Origin: Eunapius fragilis
Lineage: Eukaryota > Porifera > Demospongiae > Spongillida > Spongillidae
DNA length: 64,000 nucleotides
Direction of reading: 5' to 3'
NCBI GenBank assembly: GCA_963681505.1
Contig: OY811976.1
Coordinates: 1,581,416-1,645,415, forward strand
Under the pieces are notes generated by a model that made no database searches, was not told the origin of the DNA, and worked only from the letters and a program-made list of their open reading frames with translations. Below, in pieces: positions 1 through 10,837 of this stretch. Every line of letters starts with the position of its first letter. The first letter of the stretch is position 1. The position numbers and the translations under genes were made by a program.

Positions 1-43
1 TTGCTCTGTTCATACCCTCATCATTGCTCTGTCCATACCCTCA
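1..43. repeat. Edge of 23-bp minisatellite
   Basis: The first bases hold nearly two units of the same 23-bp repeat found at 290-866 and 1352-1601, in the TTCATACCCTCATCATTGCT orientation. The array probably continues to the left of the window. Bases 45-115, just after it, are repeated at about 1800-1865 (shared TGATGGTCCTCAACTCCATA), so the minisatellite and its flank were duplicated together. Confidence 0.75.
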
Positions 44-289
44 AAGGTGTGAAGGTCCATCAAGACCTGATGGTCCTCAACTCCATAGTCCTGCATCATA
101 AAGATCCTAGGGCCATATATCAACCATTATGCACAACACACCAAAGGCATGCACTAGCAACAAGAAAGCATTTATCACCCATAATTCTACATTACATGTG
201 TAGCCTACATATAATTAAATTATTCCATTGATTATTGATTATGAGAGCAATATGACGGCATGAATTGAGCAATGATGTGCAATGAAGAA

Positions 290-866
290 TGTATGAACAG
301 AGCAATGATGGGGGTATGAACTGAGCAATGATGAGGGTATGAACAGAGCAATGATGAGGGTATGAACAGAGCAATGATGAGAGTATGAACAGTGCAATGA
401 TGAGGGTATGAACAGAGCAATGATGAGGGTATGAACAGAGCAATGATGAGGTATGAACAGAGCAATGATGAGGGTATGAACAAAGCAATGATGAGAGTAT
501 GAACAGCGCAATGATGAGGGTATGAACAGTGCAATGATGAGGGTATGAACAGTGCAATGATATCGATGAGGGTATGAACAGAGCAATAATGAGGGTATGA
601 ACAGAGGAATGATGAGGATCGAACAGAGCAATGAAGAAGATATGAACAAGCAATGAGGGTATGAACAGAGCAATGATGAGGGTATGAACAGTGCAATGAT
701 GAGGATATGAACAGTGCAATGATGAGGGCATGAACAGTGCAATGATGAGGGTATGAACAGTGCAATGATGAGGGTATGAACAGTGCAATGATGAGGGTAT
801 GAAGAGTAGAATGATGAGGGTATGAACAGAGCAATGATGAGTGTATGAACAGAGCAATGAACAATG
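290..866. repeat. 23-bp minisatellite array
   Basis: About 25 tandem, slightly degenerate copies of a 23-bp unit (ATGAACAGAGCAATGATGAG plus GGT), with units of 21-23 bp. On the minus strand the unit has no stop codon in any frame. Since 23 is not a multiple of 3, all three minus frames stay open for more than 160 codons with the same cycling peptide. This explains the long ORFs here and argues against a gene. The same unit occurs in the opposite orientation at 1352-1601. Confidence 0.92.
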
Positions 867-889
867 GATGATGGCTGATTGCTGATAGG

Positions 890-1215
890 AGGCTTGGTGT
901 TTTAGATAAGAACTATGGGTGCTTATTTTGTTGTGCTCAAGACATTATGGTACCTCTGTTTTGCTCAAAGCAATGATACAAATAGCCATAAGCAAGAAGA
1001 GTGTATAAACTATGATGGATGATGAGTACTGGTCAGAGGGAATTAAAACTATGAGAAAAGCAACAAAGCTAGAATATGAAAAGCAACATTGTCAAGATGT
1101 CACCCATGCACTAGTACTAGATATGTGTTGGCACGTTACTAGTACTGTACAACGACCATGGGGAAACACCATGCTGGTTAGAATAAAAATAAATGTGGCA
1201 TGCGTTAATGTTTAA
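890..1215. repeat. Dispersed repeat segment (also at 40.4 kb and, inverted, at 34.1 kb)
   Basis: Bases from about 930 to 1125 recur at 40480-40665 with few differences (shared AGCAAGAAGAGTGTATA and GATGAGTACTGGTCAGAGGG). Bases 1115-1200 recur inverted at 34130-34245. A 67-codon plus-strand ORF (1012-1215) lies in it, but the other copies do not keep it open, so I do not call a gene. It is probably part of an unclassified interspersed repeat. Confidence 0.7.
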
Positions 1216-1351
1216 TGTCCTGAAAGTCTACCCGGGACCCTGGTATACAACAAAAAAAAGTTTTTACCATTCAGTTAAACGGTTTAAGTTACACAGGATG
1301 CTACCGATAGAATTACCAACCTTCCATGAGGGTTGATATCATAGTTTGATT

Positions 1352-1601
1352 TCATACCCGCATCATTGCTCTGTTAATACCATCATCATTCCTCTGTTCA
1401 TACCCTCTTCATTGCTCTGTTCATACCCTCATCATTTCTCTGCTCATACCCTCATCATTGCTCTGTTCATACCCTCATCATTGCTCTGTTCATACCCTCA
1501 TCATTGCTAAGTTCATACCCTCATCATTGCTCTGTTCATACCCTCATCCTTGCTAAGTTCATACCCTCATCATTGCTCTGTTCATACCCTCATCATTGCT
1601 A
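1352..1601. repeat. 23-bp minisatellite, opposite orientation
   Basis: About eleven degenerate copies of the 23-bp unit seen at 290-866, here as TTCATACCCTCATCATTGCT on the plus strand. Some units carry the variant CTAAG instead of CTCTG. Having both orientations within 1 kb means the two arrays could pair as a large imperfect inverted repeat. Confidence 0.9.
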
Positions 1602-3070
1602 AGTGGTTCACATACCTTGTTTTGTTTTGTCAGTATCCACACTCCTCACCTCTTCTCAGTTCGGCTCACAACACCATGTGTCAGAGGAAACAAGTTGCCC
1701 TTGTGTTGTGTTTGTGATACAGTGTCATTCTCCTCCACCTTCAATATCCTCTTCCCATATATGTTCTCACCTTTGCTGGTCTCCAAACAGGAGAAAAAGG
1801 TGTAAACGTGCATCCTGAGCTGATGGTCCTCAACTCCATAGTCCTCCATCTCAAAGATCTTACTGCTAACTTCAAGAACCAGATTATCCTGTAGTGATGT
1901 GACGTCATAGGCCTCAGCTAAGAGAGGCAGAATATTATTCTTTCACACAGGCAATGCATTACAATAAGAAGTGGCTATGCAGTGAAGCACTTATAGGTAC
2001 AATGCACAATACACACTGCCATAGGGCCTACTACAGTAACAGGGCTGAAAGGTTTTCAGCCCTCAATTTTATGACTGGTCTGCCTATATTCTACTGCTCA
2101 TTTGTATGGTTCTCTTTTTAATGCCCACATTCAGCAACAGACATGCTAAATCAATCACCATAAGATAGTTTTATTTTTGTACATAAGGTTATGCTTCAAA
2201 ACTAGTGTGTAGAACGATAACATGCACTGGCATACTTCAGCAACACTCATATACTGGTCTTGCATAAGCTTGTGACTGCGGTTGTTAATACTATTCTTGC
2301 CATTCGGATAGTTTATTAGCTATAGGGCCTATACTGTAGCTATCTTAAGAACCATAGTTGTATCAGTATTTTCAATTTCTAATGTATATTGCTAAACCAG
2401 TCCTAGAAAGGGTTCTGAGTTACCATGGCGATGTGACAGGCTAGGACACTCATAACACATCAGATATCATTATTGGCAATTCCATTTTTTATTCATGCTT
2501 TGACTCCATGCATTCCGTCCATTAAGATGAATAAATGATATATTTTGTAGTTATGCTTGTGGCGTATTATGTGGACGTGGAAAAAATGAGAAATAAGATA
2601 AGTGGACAATAATATTGAGTCTGCAGCTGCATGACAGGGTATGGTGCCGGCACGAGGGAATGTTTTTTTCTTTTGTAGAATTTTGTTTGTAGTTCCACAC
2701 AAATGGTGGGAAAGCAGCAAGCCCTTCTTCCACATGTTATAGCGATCAGTGTTTACTGCAGTACATCCTTGCGACAAGTGAAGTAAATAGTACACACATA
2801 TTGCAAGGACTTATATCAGTGATCATTTGTAGGCGAACAAACGACATATCACTGTGCAGTCTAATCACCATCAATAAGGCTTGTAAACTAAAATAAAATC
2901 CTTAATTCGCAGAAATCTTGAAACTGGAAGATGCATATGGAGATGGACAGAAGAATTTGCATTAGTTTATTAAGACCAATTAATACTGTGTTATTTTGAG
3001 AAGTAATACAATTTGACAGGGATAATGATTCGGGTGAACAAGTTGCAATGAGATGGATCAATGACCTAGA
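1602..3070. other. No gene recognised
   Basis: Only short ORFs with no family signature. The region holds the second copy of the 45-115 segment near 1800-1865 and otherwise AT-rich, apparently unique sequence. I see no exon with convincing splice sites. Confidence 0.5.
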
Positions 3071-3076
3071 CGCAGG

Positions 3077-3510
3077 TCAAATAATACCTCCACCTGAGGT
3101 TGCCATGCATCTCTTATCCCCAAATAATGCCTCTACCTGAGGCTGCCATGCACCTCTTATCCCCAAATAATGCCCTCCACCTAAAGTTGCTATGTATCTC
3201 TTATCCTCAAATAATGCCTCCACCTGAGGTTTCCATTCACCTCTTATCTCCAAATAATGCCTCCACCTGAGGTTGCCATGCACTTCTTATCCCCAAATAG
3301 TGCCTCCACCTGAGGCTGCCATGCACCTCTTATCCCCAAATAATGCCTCCACCTGAGGTTGCCATGCACCTCTTATCCCCAAATAATGCCCTCCACCTGA
3401 GGTTGCCATGCACCTTTTACCTCCAAATGTGCCTCCACCTGTGGTTGACATGCACTCTTATCCCCAAATAATGCCCTCCACCTGAGGTTGCCATGAACCT
3501 CTTATCCAAA
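3077..3510. repeat. 43-bp minisatellite array A
   Basis: About ten copies of a 43-bp unit (core CCTCTTATCCCCAAATAATG followed by CCTCCACCTGAGGTTGCCAT). Related arrays lie at 8340-8650 and 9740-10185. The flank to the right (AAGTCACAGCCCATCATCTC) is shared with the array at 8650, and the next 600 bp are shared with the region right of the third array. The array is therefore part of a larger duplicated block. Confidence 0.92.
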
Positions 3511-3519
3511 TCAAGTCAC

Positions 3520-4195
3520 AGCCCATCATCTCCTGTGCTAACACCCAGACAACTGATTGCATACGTCCATACCTCTGAGCCGTCCCTTCTTGTAATCAAA
3601 CGGCATGCTAAAGGGTTAAGGTGGCCCCACGGCCATCACATCTGAGAGGTATAGACCTGGATGTCAGACTCCACCAATAATGCACATCTAGTAAGACCAT
3701 ATCGGAACAGCATAAAACGACATGCATGTGAAAGTGGACTTGCATTGTGTCAGTTGATGTCTTTCCTTTCATTGATCTTCGATGCTGTCTATCGATAAGG
3801 GGTACAGTAAAGTATGATGCTTTCAAATTGCAGCAGAGTAGTCATATTTTCCTTAGCCTTTCCTGGCATTACTCCACATAGAATGACAATCTCATCCTTA
3901 ATAGCTTATCTTACTACTGAAGGCAGTGCCCGTTACAGAGCAGTTGCAGTTGGATCATAATTTGCAAGACCAGCAAGGGAAAGCTAGCAATTTTAAAAAT
4001 GCTTTTTACTGTTCTATGAATAAATGAATTGCATATGTTCATGCATGTGGGAAATTCCTCCGGACAAACACATCACGTCACATTTTTAAAAACGTTCATA
4101 TATCATGTGCATGAAATAAATCATACAGGTCTAGATTGACAAGCGGTAAACGGGGTGTTTTTTTTTTGGTGCATAATACCCTGATCCAGCAAGCC
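3520..4195. repeat. Upstream flank of PGAP2-like gene, duplicated at 10186-10837
   Basis: No gene is visible. This stretch matches 10186-10837 over most of its length (shared TTGCAGTTGGATCATAATTT, AGCAAGCCATG and others) with small indels. It therefore belongs to the duplication that copied the PGAP2-like locus and probably contains its promoter. No TATA box is obvious. A T-run at 4158-4168 is replaced in the other copy by a G homopolymer. Confidence 0.7.
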
Positions 4196-5663
4196 ATGAG
4201 TCATATTCCAACTAAAGCCTACCCGTACTCCTATTTTTCCTTATTCATTCTATTTGATCAGCTATTTGTACTGATAGTGATGTACGTCATCTGCTTCGCG
4301 CTTTATTCCGACGTCGCCGGTGAAACGGACTGCTCTGTGAGTGATATGGCTCTGTATACTTGACGCTGCGCATGTTGCATAATCAGCTATAGGCCTAGTG
4401 CACGTGAGTAATGCTGGCACGCAATTAAGACAAACGTATTTAGAGGGAAAGACTTAAGGTAACCTGAGTAGACATGCGGCATTATATGAATCGTGAGCTA
4501 TAGCATCGTCACATACTCTATATAAGACGCATGCAATCTTGATCTTCAAGGTCCCTAATATCTGGCCCACCATCTCCTCGCTTATCAGCGATTGGTTGCT
4601 TATTCGTGGCATTTCCCGGGTAGCTGTGTGTATGGTTATACTCCCGCGGATCGTTGATGCTCTGGTGTTCTTCAGATATTTCTCCTACGCGCCTTCGATC
4701 CGCAAGAGGTGGTACCGATGGTTGAATGTTTTCAACCTCTTGTGCTATCTGGCTCTGCTCGGTATGTACTACACGACCGTATTCGTCAGCTACAGTGAAG
4801 AGACAGGTAAGTTAGGTACTCATGCATTCATGTTGCTGTTCAGTACTCATGTTACATTGCTCTGCCGGTTACCTATCGCCATGCAGTTATTCATATGTAT
4901 TCCTGGATTGCTTTCTTATTTTTGTCTGCGGGGCAAATGACATCATTTCTATTTCTCTACGCGTTTGGAGGCTACACATTCAAGGTATATCAACTCATAC
5001 ATGTGTGTATCAGTGTTAATTGCGTGGATGTGTATTAACCAATGTGCATGTGTATTTGAACATGTTATCTGCATAACGCCCGTTCCCCTTTGCAGATGCG
5101 TTCCGCGGTGCAGCTTCGTGTAGCATTACTAGTGGTGCACGTCTTCTCTATCGTCGCCTTCCTTTATTTCAGTTTCCAACATGGCAGGTGTAAACCATAC
5201 GGTATATCCTTATAAATAGAATTGAGTTTGTTTTATGTACTTCAGTTGTTACCGTGCACTTGACATGTGTATGTGCGTAAATGTATGTGTGTAAATGCAT
5301 GTATTTGTGTGCATGTATGCGTGTGTGTAAAGATGTGAGCACGTGCAAAGATGTGAGAATGTCTATGCGTGTGCACATTATCGGTGCATGTTTGCGCATG
5401 TGCATGATGGTAGTTGGGCGTAGCCTGACTACATGCATAGTGCACTTGTGCGCGTCGTATGTGGATGTGCATGAGGTGCGAAACATTCTACATCCACAAG
5501 TATGTAACCAGGACAACCCTTAACCCATTTATCCCGCTCCATCACAGCCCACACTGGTGGTGGAATATGTGAATGCATCTTCGCTCTCAGCCATGCCTTA
5601 TACCATGCTGTGAGCCTCATCGACTTCAGAGGAGTATATTGCGTCATTTCTCACGATCAGTGA
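4196..5663 (+). CDS. PGAP2/FRAG1-like multi-pass membrane protein, five exons
   Basis: Exons 4196-4336, 4551-4806, 4887-4984, 5096-5201 and 5548-5663 join in frame across GT-AG introns (phases 0, 1, 0, 1) to give about 238 residues; animal PGAP2 is about 250. PGAP2 is a Golgi-resident membrane protein needed for lipid remodelling of GPI anchors (PF10277 Frag1/DRAM/Sfk1 family). Visible family features are a short cytosolic N terminus then a membrane helix, a lumenal segment ending DCS-VPNIWPTISS, the R-x-P-R-I-V region and next helix (about residues 70-100), VIHMYSWIAFLFLSAGQMTS around the fourth helix, and a last exon with GICECIFALSHALYH. The start is the first ATG before the first helix and matches the family N-terminal length. 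A decayed paralogue lies at 10838-11812. The family call rests on recalled similarity, not a search. Confidence 0.82.
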
Positions 5664-6640
5664 CTGCTGCATGGAGCTTTTTCATGCTGTGCATCGGTTT
5701 CAGTGTTCAAACGTTTTCATAGCATTTTCACGTCATAAAAATATCACATTGATCGAATACATGCACACGCATATATTTGTGTCGAAGGTGTATATAGTAT
5801 ACGACGGAAACTTCTATATATATATAATTATATATATATATGTAATCTCTCTCGCCCCATTTCACATCCCCCGCATGTACGCACTGTTTGTTGCCGGTAC
5901 GACTCTGCATGCATAAACAATTCAAGTGCGTGCGCACATTTAATTCGAGCACGATTAATAGGTACACAGTGCTTTGGGGGTGCTAGAAACGTTGGAGAGT
6001 AATCTTTTTAATAACGTCCACAATTCATGAATATAATAATTACAGTGAGTATTACACAAAATCGGCCAAAAATGTGCTACCTGCTTGACTCATGGCTAAT
6101 AAACTCATTACCAATTTTTTTAAGGTCTACCAAATCCGTTTTAGTCTTGTGGACATGTAGAACCATGCACCAATTTAGCAGTTTATTATACTCATAACTG
6201 AATCTGATGCATGCTTTTATAAACGTATACTACCAAAGTGTGATACCACGTGCGTAGCTCTATTCATCTGTCTATTATAGTCACAATCGACTAATAGTTG
6301 CAGGCGCAAGGTGATAAATCGGCAGGAAGTCGACCTGTGTACTTTAAACAGACGATCGATAGTGCAGCATGCTTTGCTTACACCACTGAATGCTGTACAT
6401 TTCCTTTTTAAAATGGACTCCCAAAAATTTGGGGGTGCTTCAGCACCCCCAAGCACCCCCTTGTCTACGCCCTTGATACACATGCATCTGTGGTTTGACC
6501 ATACGGTATACGTATTTGGCGAAAATGCATGTACGGAGCTGGGAGATGCCCTGTACTGAATTTTTTTATAATTATTATTTTAAATATTACTGTGAATTTT
6601 ACAGGTGATGCTGTATGCACATGCGCATGACCATACAGAT
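5664..6640. other. No gene recognised; AT microsatellite and GC-rich hairpin
   Basis: 3' flank of the PGAP2-like gene. It holds an (AT)n tract at about 5815-5841 and a short hairpin with 9-bp arms GGGGGTGCT / AGCACCCCC at 6431-6450, followed by another AGCACCCCC. That motif resembles the end of a DNA transposon remnant, but I see no partner end. No coding exon is evident. Confidence 0.5.
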
Positions 6641-7035
6641 GCCTACATAATTAATGCGTCGATCGCGAGACCCCCCACCGGCGATTTGACCTTTATTAAA
6701 TCAGCCCGTGCAAATCACATGCTTCCGCGCGCACGTGGTAGAGGTCAAATAATGCCCCAACGACGATGCCATATGGAAAGACCATGACATATATTGCTGA
6801 CGATTCCTATATGCACCAATTATGATGTCTTCGTAGATCCAACGAGTTAATTCAATAATTGATGCTGCATTCAATCGATCAATTACCGTGTATGGTACCT
6901 GCCTAAAGGATGCCAGCTTCTCCCATTTTACACCGCGGGTACATATGTATCCACAATTGATCTCCCATATTGCAAATTTACTTATACCGTAATTATCTAC
7001 TGCGTTCATGAGCAGCATCCATCCCGCCATTGTAA
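6640..7035. mobile_element. Transposon-end-like segment, duplicated at 11905-12160
   Basis: Begins with CACCGGCGATTTGACC then TTATTAAATCA, which parallels the left part of the TIR element in the DNase I intron (GGGGGATTTGACATTAATTA from about 62043). The part from 6710 to about 6985 is repeated at 11905-12160, directly after the PGAP2 pseudogene. A 109-codon minus-strand ORF (6701-7030) spans it. The second copy breaks that frame, and I recognise no domain, so it is either a decayed transposon gene or chance. Classification is inference. Confidence 0.4.
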
Positions 7036-7271
7036 TAGTTTGTGGTTGTTGCTACATTTATACGTTCTAAATATATGTATAGATTTTGTCTATTCCTGTT
7101 CTCTTCCTTTTTACACCACCTTTGCCTCTATATCTTCTCGTTGAAGTTGTTTTTGTTTACTTGTAAAAACACATGCACTTACGCAAAAAGTAGCAGTACC
7201 TTCCTTTCCGCGTATAGTCATCACAATAAAATGCGGACATGTCTTAACCAAGTTTACTGGTTTCGTCCTGG

Positions 7272-7278
7272 TATATAA
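7272..7278 (+). promoter_or_regulatory. TATA box of the Cys-rich secreted protein gene
   Basis: TATATAA lies 78 bp before the start codon at 7350. Transcription would then start near 7303, leaving a 5' leader of about 45 nt. The AT-rich context GGTATATAAGAACG is the clearest core-promoter motif in the window. Confidence 0.5.
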
Positions 7279-7349
7279 GAACGTAAGCCAAAACTCCAAA
7301 AGAAGCACAAAGGATTAACTGTTGGAAGCTAAACATTTCAGCCAAAAAA

Positions 7350-8118
7350 ATGTACTCGACAATTGCGGTGTTCCTAGTGGCTTTGTCGGCTGTGTGTGAA
7401 GGAAGTGCGGGGCGGACTTCTAGGATAGCAGGTGACCACACAATAACATGCATGAATGCTCGCTTCATCATCGGATGTTGCAGGTAAAGATGTTGGAGCG
7501 ATGAAGGTTTGTGCTATGCTGATTGAAGTTCTTAAGAAGACTGATGGAAATGAAGTTGATTTCAGTTTCTGCGTGAGAAGCGGTACGTATTTATACGCGT
7601 GTGCTGAATGTGATGTGCTATGTGTAGAACACACATTCTTCGCTAAGTATATCTTATATCACGGTATTTGCAGGAGGTGGCGGGGTTTGCTCCAGCAGAT
7701 ATGTACCCGCTTGCAGCTCGCTTGCAAATAACTGTTACACTTTCCAGAGGAAGCTTGCTAAAGTTGTGGATAAAAATTTCCCGGACGTTTTTGGGAAAGT
7801 GTGCGTGGAGCCTACTGGAGAGCAGTGCGTGCGCACCAACGTTGAATACACCACGTGCAAAGATGATATATCCGGTTAGCATGCGCGAATGTAAATGAAT
7901 ACACTTACGTGCGTGCGACATTTGCATGCAGCCGAGGACGACGCAACTACAATCTGTATACCTATCAAGGGCGGTGACGCTGATTGTGCTGATCGTACGT
8001 TTCATTATATGAATGATGGTTCTCATGCGCTCCATGTTTACTCTCCTCCAATAATGGTACAGGCTCCAAGATTAAGCCCAGACGCGGACCGTATCAGGAG
8101 GAGGAGCAGGAGAAGTGA
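7350..8118 (+). CDS. Small secreted cysteine-rich protein, five exons
   Basis: Exons 7350-7431, 7484-7582, 7674-7874, 7932-7994 and 8063-8118 splice with GT-AG sites. All four introns are phase 1 and only 52, 91, 57 and 68 nt long. The product is about 166 residues: an N-terminal signal peptide (MYSTIAVFLVALSAVCEGSA), a first region with two Cys, a central region with about seven Cys (VCSS...PACSS...NNCYT...GKVCVEP...EQCVR...YTTCKDD), two more Cys, and a charged tail ending EEEQEK. Uniform phase-1 introns are typical of extracellular proteins built from shuffled modules. I recognise no family; it could be a venom-like, immune or matrix protein, but none of these is shown. It is intact, with a TATA box upstream. 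The central frame was chosen over the longer unspliced ORF because it preserves splice phase and the Cys pattern. Confidence 0.72.
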
Positions 8119-8339
8119 TTGAGTAGGGCGTGTGAGAAACATTAAGCTCAAATTGAGCAAATTGACTTTGTTAGGTTAGTGCAGTGATTAGCTTTGCAGT
8201 GTTATTGTTGAAGGAATTAATTAACTGAAATAGTTAAATCAAAATCATCATTTTTGTTTCAGATTAATCAAGTTTGTAAAACAACTATGAAGCAGTAAAA
8301 AATCTTTGTATTTACGTATTGTACAGGAGTGATTATTTT
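8119..8339. other. 3' flank of Cys-rich gene
   Basis: Short AT-rich stretch between the stop codon and the next minisatellite. No gene or clear polyadenylation signal that I would single out. Confidence 0.4.
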
Positions 8340-8650
8340 TATCCCCAAATAATGCCTCCACCTGAGGGTAACATGCACTCTCCAAATAATGCCTCCAACT
8401 GAGGTTTGCCATGCACCTCTTAATGCTTCCACTTGACGTTGCTCTTGATAATCCCCAAATAATGCCCTCCACCTGAGATTGCCATGCACCTCTTAATGCT
8501 TCCACTTGACGTTGTTCTTGATAATCCCCAAATAATGCCCTCCACCTGAGGCTGCCATGCACCTCTTAATGCCTCTACTTGACGTTGCTCTTGATAATCC
8601 CTAAATAATGCCCTCCACCTGCGGTTGCCATGCACCTCTTATCCCAAATC
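8340..8650. repeat. 43-bp minisatellite array B, with alternating variant
   Basis: About seven units related to the 43-bp repeat at 3077-3510. Full units alternate with a shorter variant (TAATGCTTCCACTTGACGTT GCTCTTGATAATCC), giving a higher-order repeat of about 78 bp. The variant also appears once in array C near 9840. The right flank matches the right flank of array A. Confidence 0.88.
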
Positions 8651-8682
8651 AAGTCACAGCCCATCATCTCCTGTGCTAGCAT

Positions 8683-8684
<2 letters not shown>

Positions 8685-8717
<33 letters not shown>

Positions 8718-8800
8718 AGACAACTGGTTGCATGCGTCCATACCACTGAGCCGTCCCTTCTTGCAGCCCCAATGAGAGGGGGGGGGGGGGGGGGGGGGCA
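8685..8800. repeat. Poly(C) and poly(G) tracts
   Basis: About 30 C's at 8687-8717 and about 22 G's at 8777-8798, separated by 60 bp shared with 3530-3590. In array A's flank the same site reads ACACCCAGAC with no C-run, so the homopolymer expanded after duplication. The two runs are complementary and could pair. Overlapping ORFs rich in Pro/Gly are artefacts. Confidence 0.85.
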
Positions 8801-8859
8801 AAATCCCCGAGCTCGGGCCTCAATGGGGCCCGGGCCTTTAGAGCCACGCCCTCTATAAG

Positions 8860-9698
8860 TCACTAGGCACGCCCCCTCAGGCCAATAAGGATGCTTGAAA
8901 CAGTTTTCTGGGATGGCTTGCAGATTTCATCCACAGGTACTCTTTCTTGCACTTCGGCAATATCTAGCAAGCGCTCTCTACGACCATTTACGTGTATAAC
9001 GGTGCCTCGATCTCTCATAGGATCATTTTCATGTTTGATCATATAGATTGATCAATGCTTACTAAACTGCATGCATACTTCAGTAAGAGTTAAATGTCCT
9101 ATTTCGTTCTTTAGAGTGCAGTGTGATATTGTAGTTTATTGCCGTATTGGGGAAGACTTTAAGTTACATCACCTCTTGCATGGTTGCATTATTCATATTG
9201 CATAGAGACGCGCATAAGAAAATCGATTACGCTATCACAGAACAAGCAATCACTATAGCGATCGTTTTAAATCCCGTGGAGTAGATTGTAAAACCCGACC
9301 TAAAATGCCACAGAAAGCTTGTGTTCAAGACAAGACAAAATCGCGGGTCCGTTACGCACAATTAATTAGGTTTCATTGTTGCAGTTTATACGAGGCACGC
9401 TGAACTTCAGAAGCCATCTTTTAGAATTGCTGTTAATTTTTGTTTAGCATCAGTACAGAAGCTATGTCACTTGATATTTTATAAAGAATACAGTTGTAAA
9501 GACAAAAACTCATAACACCACGCGCTAAGAATGATTGATCAATCTATGGTTAAAAACTGTACATGTGATTATTAATTACGATTAATGTCGCCTTTTGCCT
9601 TGCTAGTGTGGAAGCGCCTTTAGGAATCTTTCTCTTTTGTTCGTAATTTCCAATTAGTGAATGTTAATATTATTCTTTACGGGCCTGAAAGGGGTTGC

Positions 9699-9700
<2 letters not shown>
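8860..9700. other. No gene recognised
   Basis: AT-rich, apparently unique sequence with no ORF above 60 codons and no family signature. It separates the two copies of the PGAP2-containing block. Confidence 0.5.
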
Positions 9701-9729
<29 letters not shown>

Positions 9730-10185
9730 TTCCCTAAATCCGCCACTGACCTCTTATCAATAATGCGTCGATCCAACTGAGGTTGTCATGCACCTCTTAT
9801 CCCAATAATGCCTCCACGTGAGGTTACCATCATGCACCTCTTAATGCATCCACTTGACGTTGCTCTTATGCCCATGCAAATAATGCCTCCACCTGAGGTT
9901 GCCATGCACCTCTTATCCCCAAATAATGCCTCCACCTGAGGTTGCCATGCACCTCTTATCCCCAAATAATGCCTCCACCTGAGGTTGCCATGCACCTCTT
10001 ATCCCCGAATAATGCCTCCAACTGAGGTTACCATGCACCTCTTATCCCCAAATAATGCCTCCACCTGAGGTTGCCATGCACCTCTTATCCCCAAATAATG
10101 CCTCCACCTGAGGTTGCCATGCACCTCTTATCCCCAAATAATGCCTCCACCTGAGGCTGTCATGCACCTCTTATCTCCAAATCAT
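9700..10185. repeat. Poly(C) tract and 43-bp minisatellite array C
   Basis: A C-run of about 29 at 9701-9729 and TTCCCTAAATCCGCCACTGA, which resembles a worn hAT-type terminus. After these come about ten copies of the 43-bp unit, the most regular being 9880-10160 with an exact 43-bp spacing. It corresponds to array A at 3077-3510 and starts the duplicated block. Confidence 0.88.
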
Positions 10186-10837
10186 GCAACTGATTGCATG
10201 CATCTATTCCTCTGAGTCGTCCCTTCTTGCAATCCAGGGACACGCTGAAGGGTTAAGGTACAGCTACCACATCTAAGAGGTCTAGACCTGGAGGTCGGAT
10301 TCCACCAATAATGTATGGCTAGGCCATCTCAGAGTTGCATGTGAAAGTGCATGGTAGTTCTGAAGTGGAAGTGCATTGTGCGAGTTGATGTGGCTTTCCT
10401 TTCAATGATCTCTGTCGATAAGGGCTAAAGTTGCTCTCAAATTGCAGCAGGGTAGTCATATGTTCCTTAGCCTTACCTGGCATTACTTCACATTGGATGA
10501 CAATCTCACCCTTAATAGCTTACTTTACGACTGATGGCAGTGCCTGTTGCAGAGCAGTTGCAGTTGGATCATAATTTCCAAGACCAGCAAGAGAAAGCTA
10601 GCAATTGAAATAAAAGCTTTTTATTGTTCCTTCTAGTAACGAATAAGTGAATTGCATATAGTCATGCACGTGGGAAAATGCTCCGAACAAGACACATCAC
10701 CTCATATTTTTATAAATGCTCATTTAACACGTGCGTGCAATAAACCAGACAGGCCTAGGTTGACAAGCGTACGGGCAGGGGGGGGGGGGGGGGGGGGGGT
10801 GTCTTTTTTTGTGCATAATACCCTGATCCAGCAAGCC

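Noticed and set aside
192-864. Three long overlapping minus-strand ORFs (up to 221 codons)
   Set aside because: Produced by a 23-bp tandem repeat without stops in any minus frame; each frame gives the same cycling peptide.
4539-5019. Unspliced 133- and 65-codon ORFs in the PGAP2-like gene
   Set aside because: They read through introns; the five-exon model with matching phases gives the family-length protein instead.
6701-7030. 109-codon minus-strand ORF as a host gene
   Set aside because: No domain recognised, and the duplicate at 11.9-12.2 kb breaks the frame; treated as part of a transposon-like segment.
7643-8035. 130-codon minus-strand ORF over the Cys-rich gene
   Set aside because: Antisense to phased exons with GT-AG sites; no family features.
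8575-8863. Pro/Gly-rich ORFs on both strands
   Set aside because: Caused by poly(C) and poly(G) homopolymers that are absent from the homologous flank at 3.5 kb.
9780-10180. CRISPR-like regular array
   Set aside because: The whole 43-bp unit is repeated with no unique spacers, and the DNA is eukaryotic.
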